A stretch of DNA of 64,000 nt, from assembly GCA_025201805.1 (NCBI GenBank), contig MU619237.1, forward strand, positions 45,046 through 109,045. Reading direction: 5' to 3'. The translations under genes and the position numbers were made by a program. Positions 34,560 through 46,393 of this stretch are shown here, in pieces. Source of the stretch: Parasitella parasitica. Lineage: Eukaryota; Mucoromycota; Mucoromycetes; Mucorales; Mucoraceae. The first letter of the stretch is position 1. Each line of letters begins with the position of its first letter. The notes under the pieces were generated by a model, which was given only the letters and a program-made list of their open reading frames with translations, was not told the DNA's origin and did no database searches.

Positions 34560-35333
34560 CTATTTTAAGGATACAGTGGTCCTGAAGTTGATACTGTACT
34601 CACTGATGTAAAAATAAAAAGATATGTGCCGAGACAAGTAACTAAGAGCGAGCTTTTCATTATAAAAAAGTAAAATTGTAAAAGTATTCAACTTTTAATT
34701 TGAAGTTTGATAATAATTGTCTATACAATCATAAAATGGTCTTAAATCGTCGTTCTATTAATCCAATCTACGGACTTTCAGTAGTAATACCTTTCTCCAT
34801 ATTTGATTTCAAATCGGATGTGAGTGCTATCAAGTATTAATGAATTTCTGAGATCATAACAGCCAAAAGTTTGAATTTTGTGTGGAATGTTGATCTTCCC
34901 TCGGCGTAGGAAGTTATTGTGCTATGTGGAATAACAATAACAACATACCAAAACAGTAATTTGGTATCTATTCCACGCATAACAAGGCAGGCTTTATTCC
35001 TTTGAATAATTTCAAATTATGTCTATAATACCATATATAATTAATTGCATTGCGAAATATGTCTGGTCAAATTTTGTATATAGCTTTAAATTGTGAAAAG
35101 ATTCTCACATTATAGGGCTATATGCGTTGCTTGCAATTCAATATTAATCAGGGTATACGAGAAAAATTATAAAATACAGTTTGTATTGATGGCCACGTTA
35201 AACCACGCATTGCGATTAACACAACATTATTTTGTGGGCCGCCTTGGGTGCGCAAATTGAATTCATTTCAACATGACTCCTCTCCTTTTACATTAAACCT
35301 TTTCTTCGTTCGACGCACAAACACAAACACACC

Positions 35334-38226
35334 ATGAAATCTGTAGGCGGTACCCTTCGCAGAAAAGGCTTGGGTGGGGCCGAACACTTTATGAAGAAAG
35401 ACAAGAATAAACAAAGCACCAACGTCTCCTCGATTTTTTCGCCCACAGCTTCGTCTGCTAATGCACCAAAGTCTGGCTCATCCCCTCAAATTCCCAAAAT
35501 TGCCGCATCATCATCACCATCATCATCAGCGGCAGCATCTAATGCCCCATCAGCGCCAAAAGTTATTAAATCAGCATCATCATCAGCACCCATTACAGTC
35601 GATTTACATCGATTTGCAGATGATAATTTGCAGCCTGAAGAGTGTGAGTAGTAATCATTGTAATGCGTAAAGTTGAGGGCTTTTTGTACTTACATCAAAC
35701 AAAAACATAAAAAAGTTGTACGTAGAACGTTGGGAGATACCAATGAAGAAGGTATCAGAGGTTTTTACAAGTCTTTATTAGACGCCAAACATGTTGTAGG
35801 AGGAGACTTGCAAAGAAATGTATATCGAAACTATACAGAATTTGTGTCGATCTCCAAAGAGATTTCCAATTTGGATGCAGACGTGTTAAGTGTTAAAGAG
35901 AATTTGAATGAACTCAAGTCAATTTGGGAGAGTTTTTTGGCGGCTACCAATTCCTCTGATATAAGCAAGATGCCAGGTAATGATATATACACATTTAGTA
36001 AAAGGAGAGAATAGACAGTGATTAAACCAGGGAAACGCAGGATCTGTCGAATCTATTTTTGCATCCACTGCTCATGGGAGAAAGAAAAGCGATTTAATGA
36101 CCAGTGATCAGACCAGTATTTACAGAGCGCAGATTATGGCGCTATGGGACAATGTAGAAGGATCACAAAGATTTATACCCCATGCACAAAACAAGCATAT
36201 TGTTCGAGAATGCGTTAATTTCTATAACATCAACCCCAAGACACTGCAACCAGGACACCCGGTGCATTTGTTCCTACTGAGTGATTGTTTGCTGCTGGCG
36301 CGCAGAAGAGGAAATCGACTTGTAGCCGATCAATGCTGGAATATTCAAGATCTCACAATTGTTGATGTGAAAGATTCATCAGGTAAATTACGCAAACCAA
36401 GAGAAAAACGCTGTGTTGACCTATTTTTGAAACAAGATCTCACCAATGCATTGAGGATTGTTGTATACCCAGAGACATTCATTTACCGTTCCGAGAGGAT
36501 CGAGGACAAGCTAGGTCTTTTAAATGCGTATAGACGATTAATGGATGATAACGATGATAGGCAGCTCGATGCACCACAGTCAGGTAAGCTAACAAAACTT
36601 ACCAGGCAAGATCTTAATTGACTAAACTTTTTATATGCGTAGCTGATACTAGAAAGGTAAAAGCAATCTGTTTCTTGTTTGCGGAATCAAAATTAACAAT
36701 ACATAGCTTCGTGATTCAAACAATCTCCACCCTGATAAAGAAAAATGGCTTGTAGATTTACCAGATCATTTGGAAGTATCGATCGCAGTTCGAGAGTTTG
36801 AAAAGAGTGTAGTTTATTTGGAAAAGGGTAAGCGTAATTATTTTATTGTTGGGGGGGGGGGAAGATTGCTAACAGCAAAAACAATGTGCGGTAGCTCGGC
36901 ATATTGTCATGTCCTCCTCGAGCTCGTTGCCGATCATTCGAGAAGCAAGAGATCATATCAATCGTTATACCGACGAATTGAGCGAGATCATCAGCAGAGA
37001 TCTCAGCAACACTTTACTGACCAAGATTCAGTTTCAAAGATATGTTAATTGGCTATTGAGATTGGACAAGAGTGAAAAGGTAAAATAAGGAGACGTGCCA
37101 GATTGAGATGTGATGCTAATCGGCAAAATGATAGGCAAGACAAGTATTTCTAAGCACACGTACGCTGATAATCAAGAAGCGAATCCGACAACTGGTATTT
37201 GAGGGCGATATTACAACTTATATCGGCGAACTTGCCCTCGTTGTATTCACGCTGATTCGAAACACCTGCGAGTGGTACCGAGACTCATTCAAGCAAAATG
37301 AAATGGCATCAGGCAAGTATTTTTGCCCTGTGCGGAATCACCGCGTCTAAAACGACAAAATAGGGTTCGTGACATGGGTTCGTGAGCAAACCGAAGTTTA
37401 TGCAGACATTTACAAGCGTCAAGTGTTTGGGCAAAGTCAATTGAGCTGCCAAGTGATTGCCGATTGTTTCAAATCGACATTGGATCAATGTTCGGTGGTA
37501 ATGTACAGCAGTGATGGATAATCCAAAGCGCTGATTGCTAAAAAAAATCTCATCATTTAGCTGCGAAAAGTCGGCTTGGATCTCAAGTTCCTTTTGGAAG
37601 ACTTATTTTTGGAAAATGTAAAAGAAACAATCATTTCGTACGAAGGAAGGAGCATGGAAAAGATTGAAAAGGTTGTGGTCAGCGACAATTTCCATCCCGT
37701 CTCTGGACAAGGCTTAGGCAATGATGTCAAAGTAACCTCGAGCGTTGTCAGTTTCTACAATCTGTTGGTCAAATTTTCAAACGAAATCTGCTTGCTGTCA
37801 AAGTTGCAAATGTATTCAACTGTGATTGATAGTGTTTGTCATTTAACAGAACACTATCTGAGATCCATGGTTGCTGAATCCCGCAAGAAAGATCTATCCA
37901 AAGAGCAGGTAAGGAAAAAACAATGTCCTGATTACACGCATTCAATTTACCCATTTGATTAGAGAACCATTGCGTCTATGAATGTGTCATTTATATTAGA
38001 TAATGTTGTACCAAGAGTGTCATCTCAATTGAATGTAAGTGTTTGTTATGTTGTGTGCTACACTGAGATCTCATTCCCAGGCAGTACCACTTTAATAGAC
38101 CTATACCAGAGTTGGATACACTGAGAGCAAGGCTTCGAGGTAAAACATTCAACCTTAAACAAGCATAGTAACTGACATTTACGCTGTTGCCTTTTCTATA
38201 CAGAACTAACTTATCTCAACAACTGA
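35334..38226 (+). CDS. EXO84: exocyst complex component Exo84
   Basis: Exo84 is a subunit of the octameric exocyst that tethers secretory vesicles at growth sites. The multi-exon gene starts at ATG 35334 (MKSVGGTLRRKG). After a Ser/Ala-rich N-terminus, the Vps51/EXO84/COG N-terminal helices appear (YRNYTEFVSISKEISNLDADVL, about 35820-35890). A PH domain follows, with FIPHAQNKHIVREC, VHLFLLSDCLLLARRR and NALRIVVYPETF. The C-terminal exocyst helical bundle runs from about 36640 (KEKWLVDLPDHLEVSIAVREFEK is spread over one exon) to the end. The last small exons give YHFNRPIPELDTLRARLR and ELTYLNN, with the stop at 38224-38226. Several of the roughly ten introns were placed by frame continuity. 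Confidence 0.93.
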
Positions 38227-38439
38227 AAAAAAAAAATCGCACGTGAAACCTGGTGAAACCCTTCATAAATCCAAATCATTCAGGTAGTTGTTTTTCTGCA
38301 TCCAACTCCTTAATAAATCTTTGATCATAAACGTCAATTTGATGTCTTTCTCCTTTACAATCATTTTTTTTTTACTACTGCATAAATACTTGGTTACTGT
38401 AATATCTAATACCTTCTTTCTCTTTCGGTCGCCTTGTTG

Positions 38440-40136
38440 ATGATGAATACTAATACTAAACGTCTGCTTTTATCATCCCTCTTAATTTTGCCCTGTTCTT
38501 GCGCTTACATGTCAGCAACATCCAAGGGGAGACAATTTTCCTTGTACAAATCCGTCTCGACAAACATCATCACATTGACCGTCATTTGGGCATGTTTGGA
38601 AATTGCTTTTTTTGTTTACTTTGTCAATGCTCTCCAAAAGCTACAACAAACAACCAAGCCCAAGAAGCCGCTGGATCAATCTGAAAGAACAAGCCTGTTT
38701 TGGAACTGTGTCCACACTATTCCTGATCTGTCTACATGGGCCGAAGGATGGTTCTACTACAAAAATGATTGCTCTCATCCCAAATTCAGCGAGATCAAAA
38801 GGGAAAATCTAGCATTATGGTAAGTCGAGCATGCCCATGCTTTCAAAGAGTCACCGCTCAACCACTTTTTTATGCGGTCGTAGGTTTGCCTGGGCTTTTT
38901 GGCATGAGCATTTGGACATTGTCAGACAAAACAAAGAGTGGGCAGATGAGATTGAATGGATGCTGATTACTACAGAAGAATGGTTCCATGTAAAGTTTGC
39001 AAAGGGACTAAACGCAAATCTACAGTGCATTAGGCTCAGTTTGGACCCACTAGAAGCTGTGCATCGCCCGTTGATTGTATACGTTGGATTGTACATGATC
39101 ACAGCGATTTTCAATACAGCGTTTTTGGAGTGGAGTTGGGGATTCACTCATTCAAGAGCAACTATCCATGGCATCGAGTGGGGCGGCCCTCTCGCCTTTG
39201 TTCATGATGTTGTAAGCGGTATCAAGAAAACCGTTGTCAGCATCACAAGCGACAGCTATGCCAGACATCACAAGAAGCAGTTTCGTCTCAAGCATCTGTC
39301 GTACTGGTATCGTGCTCCTACCGATGGATCGACTACAAGAACGCCTCTTGTTTTCATACATGGCATTGGCGCAGGAGTTATTTGTTATACAGAATTTGTA
39401 CGTCAATTAGCAAATTTCGACCGCCCTATTTTCTTGATTGAACTACCGTACGTTGCTATGCATATGGTAGATCATGTCCCCACGGCTGCTGAAACTGTTT
39501 TGGAGATCAACGAAATGTTGCAAACATATGGCTACGAGAATGCTATTTTTGTGTCGCATTCATTAGGCACTGGGGTGTCCAGCTGGATCCTCAATAGGGC
39601 GCCGAACATCGTTGCTGGTGTAGTAATGATTGACCCCATCTGCTTTCTGCTTCATTATCACAATGTTGCATTCAACTTTGTACATCGTAAGCCCAAAACA
39701 TTGTTTGAGGTAAATACTGTATTACTACACGGTTGCCAAATATCCTGATCCACCTGTATAGCATCTCATGCATTTTGGTGCTGCCAGAGAGCTTTATATC
39801 AGCAACTACATCTCTCGCCACTTTCAGTGGTTTGAAACCATTTTTTTCACTCAACCGGCAAATGTCCAGCCAGCAACACTGCCGCCTTTGCCGACCGAAA
39901 AAAACTCGCCATTAGCAAATGCAAGCATATTTCTATCTGAAAAAGATGGTATTGTCGGCAGTGGACCTGTGCTCGAGTACCTGCTGGCAAGAGGTGTCGA
40001 CGCTCATATCATGGACAATCTGGAGCACGCAATGTTCTTGACAAGCACCAAATGGAAAGACACGATTGCAAGCCGTGTTGACACAATTGCACGTAAAGCA
40101 GACTATGTATCCTTGATGATGAATAAACAAATGTAG
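38440..40136 (+). CDS. membrane-anchored alpha/beta hydrolase
   Basis: A serine hydrolase of the alpha/beta fold with unknown substrate; a lipid or ester is plausible given the membrane anchor. Three exons (38440-38820, 38884 to about 39708, about 39763-40136). The N-terminus has hydrophobic stretches LLLSSLLILPCSCAYM and ITLTVIWACLEIAFFVYFV, so it is likely ER or other endomembrane. The catalytic part has oxyanion FIHGIGAG, nucleophile elbow SHSLGTG (Ser in S-x-S-x-G form), acid in SEKDGIVG and His in DNLEHAMF, in the usual order. Large insertions between the TM part and the fold (WAEGWFYYKND, EEWFHVKFAKGL) are seen in uncharacterised fungal hydrolases. Precise function is not inferable. Confidence 0.88.
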
Positions 40137-40409
40137 TTGCAGCAGTGCTGTTACACTGCTTTATATCCTTTTCTAGTGAGAACTCCATTGTCGATCTCCT
40201 TATCAATCCTTTTGTGCTTGAAATCGCAGATAGACGCAATGCGTGCCAGTACATGTCACATCTTTTAATTTCTTCAAGTCTGAATTCTTCGAGTCTGTAC
40301 ACAGTTTTTTGCCATATCCTGCTTGTTTGCACGCCACCTTCAGTTGGTTCAAAGCCAGTGATAGCGCTCTTGAAAAAAAATATCTTTTTTCTTGGATGCA
40401 TGCAACAAA

Positions 40410-41324
40410 ATGAAGCAGCCTCAATCTACTGTAATATTTGTTCAATCAACGGCTCATTGGGAGGCTATTCAGCAGCAAAGAGCCCAAATCCTTGGCGTTA
40501 CTTCGTCACCACCAACAACACCTACCACATCAGACTTATCTCCACCGAGGATGGTCAGTAGAGAACCAAAGCAAGCATCCTCCAAGAAGCCTTCCCGCTT
40601 GATAGGCAAAGAAGGAAGTCGCAGAAGAAACCGATGGACAAACAGTAGTGTATTGCAAATTTTTTCGCGTTATGTCTGAAAACAGCACTAAGAAGCGAAT
40701 TTATAGACACATTTGCCGACCATCCCTCGGCAGTCTTATATGCTGAGGATTTACGTCCGCCTGGCTACGAAGCAAATCCACCCAAATACGACATCGGCCT
40801 GCTAGTAGCTAATCAACAAGACCAAGACCAAGAACAAGCAACATCAACACACCAAAACGTGCAAGAAAAGGCACATAATCTATCTCGACGTGTTCGACAT
40901 AGTTTGAAAAAGACGCATATTTCAAAGAGTCTGATAACAAATTATGAATCTCAATTGATCGAGTTTATACATGTCTGGCTAAATGATGTAGAATGTCTTG
41001 AAAATGCTTGTTTAAAGATTCACGTTGCATCGAACAATCAGTTTGAGCGATATGTTTTGCATTTAATGAGTCGGTATTATGGATTTTCGTCGTTTAGTAA
41101 GTAAATTTATATCATGTACATTTGGGATATGCAATACTTAGTCATACGCTGTAGGTAAAACAAATGATCAAAGCCAACGAATTACTTACATCTGTCATCC
41201 GGCGTATTTAGACTACGTTAGCAATGACCGGCTCTCTACTACTGCCATAGACTATTCACTTCTTCAACACTGGCTTATGCCAGAAAAGTCATTCTTTGAG
41301 TATTTATTTCATCAAGTCATGTAA
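40410..41324 (+). CDS. R3H domain protein with R3H-associated N-terminal domain
   Basis: R3H domains bind single-stranded nucleic acid. Three exons (40410-40644, 40707-41096, 41155-41324) give 264 aa. The N-terminal part has RRRNRWTNNTF joined across the intron and FADHPSAVLYAEDLRPPGYE, which fits the R3H-associated N-terminal domain of fungal proteins. The R3H core near residue 190 is ERYVLHLMSRYYGF with the R-x3-H signature. An in-frame ATG at 40392 would add six residues. It follows the hydrolase gene by about 270 bp on the same strand. The role is unknown; RNA binding is inferred. Confidence 0.85.
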
Positions 41325-41453
41325 TCATAATAAAACGAAATGTACCTTTATCTTTGTTTTCATGCAATGTTACGTTAGCGATTTCTTTTTTGTGTATTAC
41401 AGCAAGTATCACAGCGATATGGTGTTCCTTACAGCTCATCATTTGGCTATATA

Positions 41454-41455
<2 letters not shown>

Positions 41456-41516
<61 letters not shown>

Positions 41517-41533
41517 CTTTTTTTTTTTTTTTT
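41456..41533 (+). repeat. poly-T tract, T61-C-T16
   Basis: A long T homopolymer with one C at 41517, located between the R3H gene and ERG4 on their coding strand. Length may be affected by assembly. Confidence 0.9.
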
Positions 41534-41755
41534 ATGTATACTATCATCGTGCACAGCTCAGAACTGTATTTGTATCATGTATGTGACCAATGCATTTTGT
41601 ATCCTTCTTTTTTTTTTCGCATCTGGCTAAACAAAAGCTGTGCTTTATAAATCTACGTATGTGTTTAATATAAAATGCCCTCTAATTGCAGGCATGATGT
41701 GCAATCGATATAACAGTTTTTTCATCTTTTCCCCCTTTTTTTTTTCTCATGAAAA

Positions 41756-43251
41756 ATGTCAAAAGATTCTCTTGAACCACCAAAAGAGCAAAAACGTGAA
41801 TCCTATAAAAATGGTGTTCCTAGATTTACGCAAAAGGTAACCAAACTAGATGTCAAATTGGACAATCAAATCAAGTATGAATTTGGCGGTCCCGCAGGAG
41901 CTACAGCCATGATGGTGGGATTCCCATGTTTGATGTATTATTCTTGGGTATGTCTAGAGTTTCATCAAGGTCAGCTTATATATCCAACAAATGCGTTTCA
42001 ATGGAGGTCCTGGCTAGTGCATGAAATTTGGGAAAAGATCAAGTTGCGAGCCTCTCCTTCGGTATGGGCTATTCAGACTTATATGGGTTATGTCTTGTTT
42101 TCGTTTGTATTGGCACTCATAATGCCCGGCCCCGTGGTTGATGGATTGCCTATTCCGTCGCTGAATGGACAAAGAGTATGGTATATTGCTAGCTAAAAAT
42201 ATGTCCATCCGCTAAAATATATGTATCGCAGTTGAAATATCTCTGTAATGGTCTCTCTTCCTGGTATTTGACATTGTTTGTTTCGTTTGCATGCCATGTT
42301 ACCGGTGTTTTTCGCCTAAGTAAGTTGATTGATCATTTTGGAGAGCTTATGACAGTGGCTATCATCTGGGGCTTCGTAATGTCGACGGTGGTGTATGTGA
42401 TGAGCCTTGCTTCTAAAAATACGCATCGCATGTCTGGCAATGTCCTGTACGATTACTTCATGGGGGCATGTCTCAATCCAAGAGTCGGCAGAGTCGATCT
42501 CAAGATGTGGGCTGAAATCAGAGTTCCATGGCCTGTGCTATTTTATTTGTCGCTTTCTTGTCTGCTAAAGCAATACGAGACATACGGTACAATGACACCA
42601 CCTGCTTTCTTTATGGTTTTGGCCCATTTCTTGTATGTAAACGCATGCCAGAAGGGGGAAGAGTGCATCCCTACTTCATGGGACATTTTTTACGAAAAAG
42701 ATGGCTTTATGCTTATCTTTTGGAACATGGCAGGCGTGCCATTTACCTATTGCTATTCATCAATTTACCTGATCAAGTACCAATTGACAACTGGGCATGC
42801 TATCACGCATAGTTGGGTATTCAATACTGCAATATTTAGTCTTCTCTTGGTTGGCTACTACATCTTTGACACTGGAAATTCGCAAAAGAACCGCTTCCGC
42901 ATGGAGCAGAATGGATCGTTCATTGTGCGTAATGCTTTCCCTCAATTACCTTGGGGTCATATCAAGAATCCATCCTTTATTCTAACAAAACACGGAAATT
43001 TATTGCTGACGTCTGGCTGGTGGGGCATCGCGAGAAAACCACACTACACAGCAGACCTGATGATGTCTATCTCTTGGGGCCTTATCACTGGGTTCTCATC
43101 CTTTTTGCCGTACTTTTACTTTTGCTTCTTTTTGTTTGTGTTGGTGCACAGAGTTTCCCGAGACATGGAACGTTGCGCAGCCAAATATGGGCCAGATTGG
43201 ATCGAATATTGCCGCCAAGTTCCATACATTTTCATTCCGTACGTGTTTTAA
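41756..43251 (+). CDS. ERG4: Delta(24(24(1)))-sterol (C-24(28)) reductase, Erg4
   Basis: It catalyses the last step of ergosterol synthesis, NADPH-dependent reduction of the C24(28) double bond, in the ER membrane. Two exons (41756-42175, 42232-43251) give 479 aa, the usual length. The intron has a GCTAAAAT branch-like site. Many hydrophobic segments are visible. Family signatures include YEFGGPAGATAMM near the N-terminus, YDYFMGACLNPRVG, DLKMWAEIR and the ERG4/ERG24/LBR block SGWWGIARKPHYTADL. The C-terminus has HRVSRDMERCAAKYG, then WIEYCRQVPYIFIPYVF. It confirms ergosterol as the sterol and therefore a fungal host. Confidence 0.96.
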
Positions 43252-43384
43252 AGTAGGCCATCAACAAAAATGTTATTTTTTCGTTCAATGATATATCTTT
43301 ATATAGTGAATATAATAATAATAGTTAAATTAATCTAAGAATATGATTTTTTGGAGTGTTATTTCTTGTGTGAATTGTAAAATC

Positions 43385-44008
43385 TTAGGCAACTGTCAAG
43401 AAGGGAAGTTGAAGAAGTTTGGTGGCACTGACAGTAGTGGTAACGGTAGTCTCTGTTTCCTGAGTAACAAAGTTGGTGGTAGTTCCAGTAGTTCTGGTTA
43501 CAGTGGTGACAGGAAGAGGTGAAGCAGTGACAGTCTGGTAAACATAGATCTTCTTCTTGTGGTGGTAGCCACCGTTCTTGTGGTCTTCCTTGTCATCGTC
43601 CTTGTCATAGTCCTTGTCATCGTCCTTGTCATCATCCTTGTCATCATCTTCATCATCATCTTCATCATCTTCATCATCATCATCCTCATCATCATCGTCA
43701 TCGTCATCGTCATGCTTGCCATGCTTGTCATCATCGTCCTCATCATCATCATCGTCATCGTGGTCACCACCACGCTTTTGCAAAAAGCTGTCGGCAACAA
43801 TGCTAGCAGAGGCAGAGGCAGAGGCAGAAACAGCGGCTTGGGCGTAGGAGGCATCAGAGGCAACCATGGAAACGGCTTGATCGTTGAGGTATTGGAAGAC
43901 GGCATCATAAGAAGCGTCGACTGAAGCAACACCAGAGACTGAAGCAGGAGCAGCAGAGACAGCAGTAGCCAACAAGGCAGCAGAGATCATGCAGAGGGAG
44001 AAACGCAT
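43385..44008 (-). CDS. secreted Asp/Lys/His-rich low-complexity protein
   Basis: A single exon of 207 aa. Residues 1-20 (MRFSLCMISAALLATAVSAA) are a clear signal peptide with an A-x-A type end. Residues 20-78 are Ala/Ser/Val-rich. A dibasic LQKR followed by GGDH (about 78-82) looks like a Kex2 site that would release the acidic part. Residues about 83-150 are mainly Asp with periodic Lys and His (KHGKHDDDD, DDKDDDKDDD), and the C-terminus is Thr/Val-rich (TVTTTVSAT). No GPI signal is obvious. Possible roles are metal or calcium binding, or an extracellular matrix component; both are inference. The Asp tract is encoded by imperfect GAT/GAC repeats and is probably length-variable. Confidence 0.8.
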   Translation of the reverse strand: MRFSLCMISAALLATAVSAAPASVSGVASVDASYDAVFQYLNDQAVSMVASDASYAQAAVSASASASASIVADSFLQKRGGDHDDDDDDEDDDDKHGKHDDDDDDDDEDDDDEDDEDDDEDDDKDDDKDDDKDYDKDDDKEDHKNGGYHHKKKIYVYQTVTASPLPVTTVTRTTGTTTNFVTQETETTVTTTVSATKLLQLPFLTVA

Positions 44009-44396
44009 TTTATTTTAATTTCTGTTGTTGTGTGAGAAGGGATTGATAAAGTAATAGGATGTAGAAACAAAAAAATTGGTTTGGATGGCCATTTTCCAGA
44101 GTATTTATACAGAATATGGGCATCTTTATTGAATTGTATATCAACCAGGATCGATTTTAAATTCGCTTTGTTTTTCGCTTTTTCCATTTCACTTGGAAAA
44201 AGAATTACTTCAGTTATGACAAGACACAAATATAATAGATATACAAGTAATCATTACCAAATACACACAAGCATAAAGCAGAATGCGTCCGCTTTTCTCT
44301 GCGCAAACACAGCAGTAGGAAGTTTTTCGGAATGAAGTTGAACAACATTGGAAAATGATCCGAATATATAGGATATTTATTTATGAAAATATTACA

Positions 44397-45272
44397 CTAA
44401 TTTACACTCTTGTTGGTTTTACTAGTTGCCCATTTCACTAGATCGACTTTTTCCGTAGCAGCGGATACTAGATATTGATAATTCTATGAAGAAAATATGA
44501 GTTTTCGTCTATGTCGTGAAATACCCTAAATTGTCATTACCATTAAATCATTGGGTGTAGCTCTTAGCTTCACATCCTTTGTTAAGCTACGATACTGTAA
44601 ATTAGTGCTGACCAAAACAAACTGTAAGAACAAAACAAACTTACCATTTTGCTACAAAATCGGTTAAATCGGAAGGATATTCATCGTTGGCAGGGAATTC
44701 AGGGACAGGTTCATGAACAATATGTTGCAAAAGCTCAAAGATGGATAAAGGTGTGCCTTCAGGTGGAAATGGAAATCTTCCTAGCGCTAGCTCCATCAAG
44801 GTTATGCCCAAAGACCAAACATCCGACTTTACAGAATATGGTGATCCCATAATTCTTTCAGGCTAATGAAGGGTTGATATCAGATACTGGGTGTCATTTT
44901 TGCAATTATACACTTACACTCATATATGAGCTTGTTCCAACAAACGTATCAGCAACTGAATTGATAAGCTGCCCTGAAACACCGAAATCGCATAGCTTGA
45001 TTTGGCCTTGCGAATTGACTAGGACGTTTGAGGGCTTTAAGTCTCTGTGGATAATACGGTGTTCATCGTAAAGATATATTAAGCCATCGACAATCTGTTT
45101 TTTTTTGCCCCGTATTAGTTTGTAATGACCACAACACTAGATCCAGCCTTACCGCATAGCCAACTTTTTTCAGCACATCAAAAGGGAATGGGCCATGCTT
45201 CTTATATATCTGATCAAGTGAGCTGTAATTGTAAAAAGAAAAAAAAAAAAAAAAAAAAAAAAAATAAAAAAG

Positions 45273-45306
<34 letters not shown>

Positions 45307-45932
45307 GTTTTTTAGCTCGATTTCATACTATACATAGAAAACAGGGAGTTTCAACGCACCCAACATCCATATACTCCATACAAATCGAAATGTCACCACC
45401 GTTCATAAAAGCACCATAGAAGCTGACAATGTGTTTTGAATTGCAATCGTGCATAAACTGTAGTTCACGCATAATCTGCTTTCGCACATTCATATTGGCA
45501 TCAACATGTACTATCTAGTTGTTTTGCGCCGCCAAGAAAACACGCTCAGTTGGAGTCAATATGGATTCAAGTGTATTGGCAGCTTACCTTTCTAGCCATC
45601 ACTGTATTCGTTCTTACGTGTAGCACTTTGCATACGGTCCCGCCGTTTCCTCTACCAAGTTCATCGATCGACGTAAAGTCTTCTGGACGTAGATCCAGCC
45701 TTAACTCTAGCCCGATCTCTAGCTCACTCAGTTGCTCACATAACTGTGTGTAGTCTGCTGGGCCGTTGCAGTCCTCAACAGTCTGTTTTGTTGACTTTTC
45801 TGTTTCTGGTTTGTTAAGATCGTTTGCAGTGCCTGGTTCCGAGCCTGGAGGCGAGCTAACGACTACAGGTGAATTTTGCAGTGTGAGGTTCTTGAAGTTG
45901 CGCTTCTTTCTTAGTGGTACTTTGGAAAGCAT
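44397..45932 (-). CDS. MAP kinase kinase, Ste7/Fuz7-like
   Basis: A dual-specificity kinase that activates a MAPK, probably of the Fus3/Kss1 type. Read leftward from ATG 45932 in about eight exons. The N-terminus [11 protein letters not shown] fits the basic-x-LxL MAPK docking site and resembles the Ste7 one. Kinase landmarks are the Gly loop [32 protein letters not shown], activation loop [17 protein letters not shown] (MEK-type Ser and Thr), [21 protein letters not shown], and a C-terminal [14 protein letters not shown] joined across introns. The last two exons lie at about 44594-44543 and 44486-44397. An intron (about 45222-45358) holds a very long T tract on the coding strand. The pathway (mating or filamentation) is inferred. 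Confidence 0.9.
45239..45305. repeat. poly(A) tract inside a MAPKK intron
   Basis: The tract is A24-T-A6-G-A36 or close to it on + (T-rich on the gene's strand), entirely within an intron. Length is unreliable in assemblies. Confidence 0.8.
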
Positions 45933-46393
45933 CTTTTCAGTGTGCGGTCTTGTTGGAAAATGAGATGAAAAAGAAAGAAAAAAAATGGACGCACACAGAG
46001 AGAGGCGATTTGAAAGAGAATAAAAAGAAAGTGGCCCCCTCCTCGTTGTCTCTGTCTAATACTGTACATTAATATGTTAAATAGACAATCAGTGTGATTG
46101 GGTACTCAGTTGACTTGTTTTTAAAGGTCGAGTGATTGTATGTAGTGCACTTCCTTTGTTAAACAATGGTTCTTGCAAGTGTATACAACACAATCTTTTT
46201 TTCTAGTACAAGTTGTTACCCATGAGGGTTACTTTCATTTTATCTAACCAATGATGAACAGAACTTTTTGTTTGTCATGAAACAAAAACAAAGCTCCCTT
46301 AACTGATTGGTATAGTGTAAATGAGGATCAAAAAGGTAAAAAGGATTATCAATATTTCAAAAAACTAAATTATATAATGAAAGTGTGGAGCGC
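45933..46393. other. intergenic, no feature seen
   Basis: About 460 bp between the MAPKK start and the Cdc4 stop, both on the minus strand. It presumably contains the MAPKK promoter and the Cdc4 3' UTR. No ORF or RNA gene is supported. Confidence 0.45.

Larger units (their letters stand above)
32242..35333. other. 3.1-kb gene-poor AT-rich region
   Basis: No protein gene could be supported. The one 99-codon open stretch (32250-32549) has no recognisable domain. Contents found are tRNA-Arg(ACG) at 33579-33651 and a GC-rich three-hairpin segment at 34494-34559. It is the longest gene-free interval in the window and could hold unrecognised RNA genes or the distal promoter of the Exo84 gene. Confidence 0.6.

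Noticed and set aside
41317-41586. Poly-Lys and poly-Phe ORFs
   Set aside because: Translation of the T61/T16 homopolymer, not a gene.
43498-43932. Met/Thr-rich and Ser- or Ile/Val-rich ORFs overlapping the Asp-rich gene
   Set aside because: They arise from the GAT/GAC repeat in other frames; only the frame with a signal peptide makes sense.
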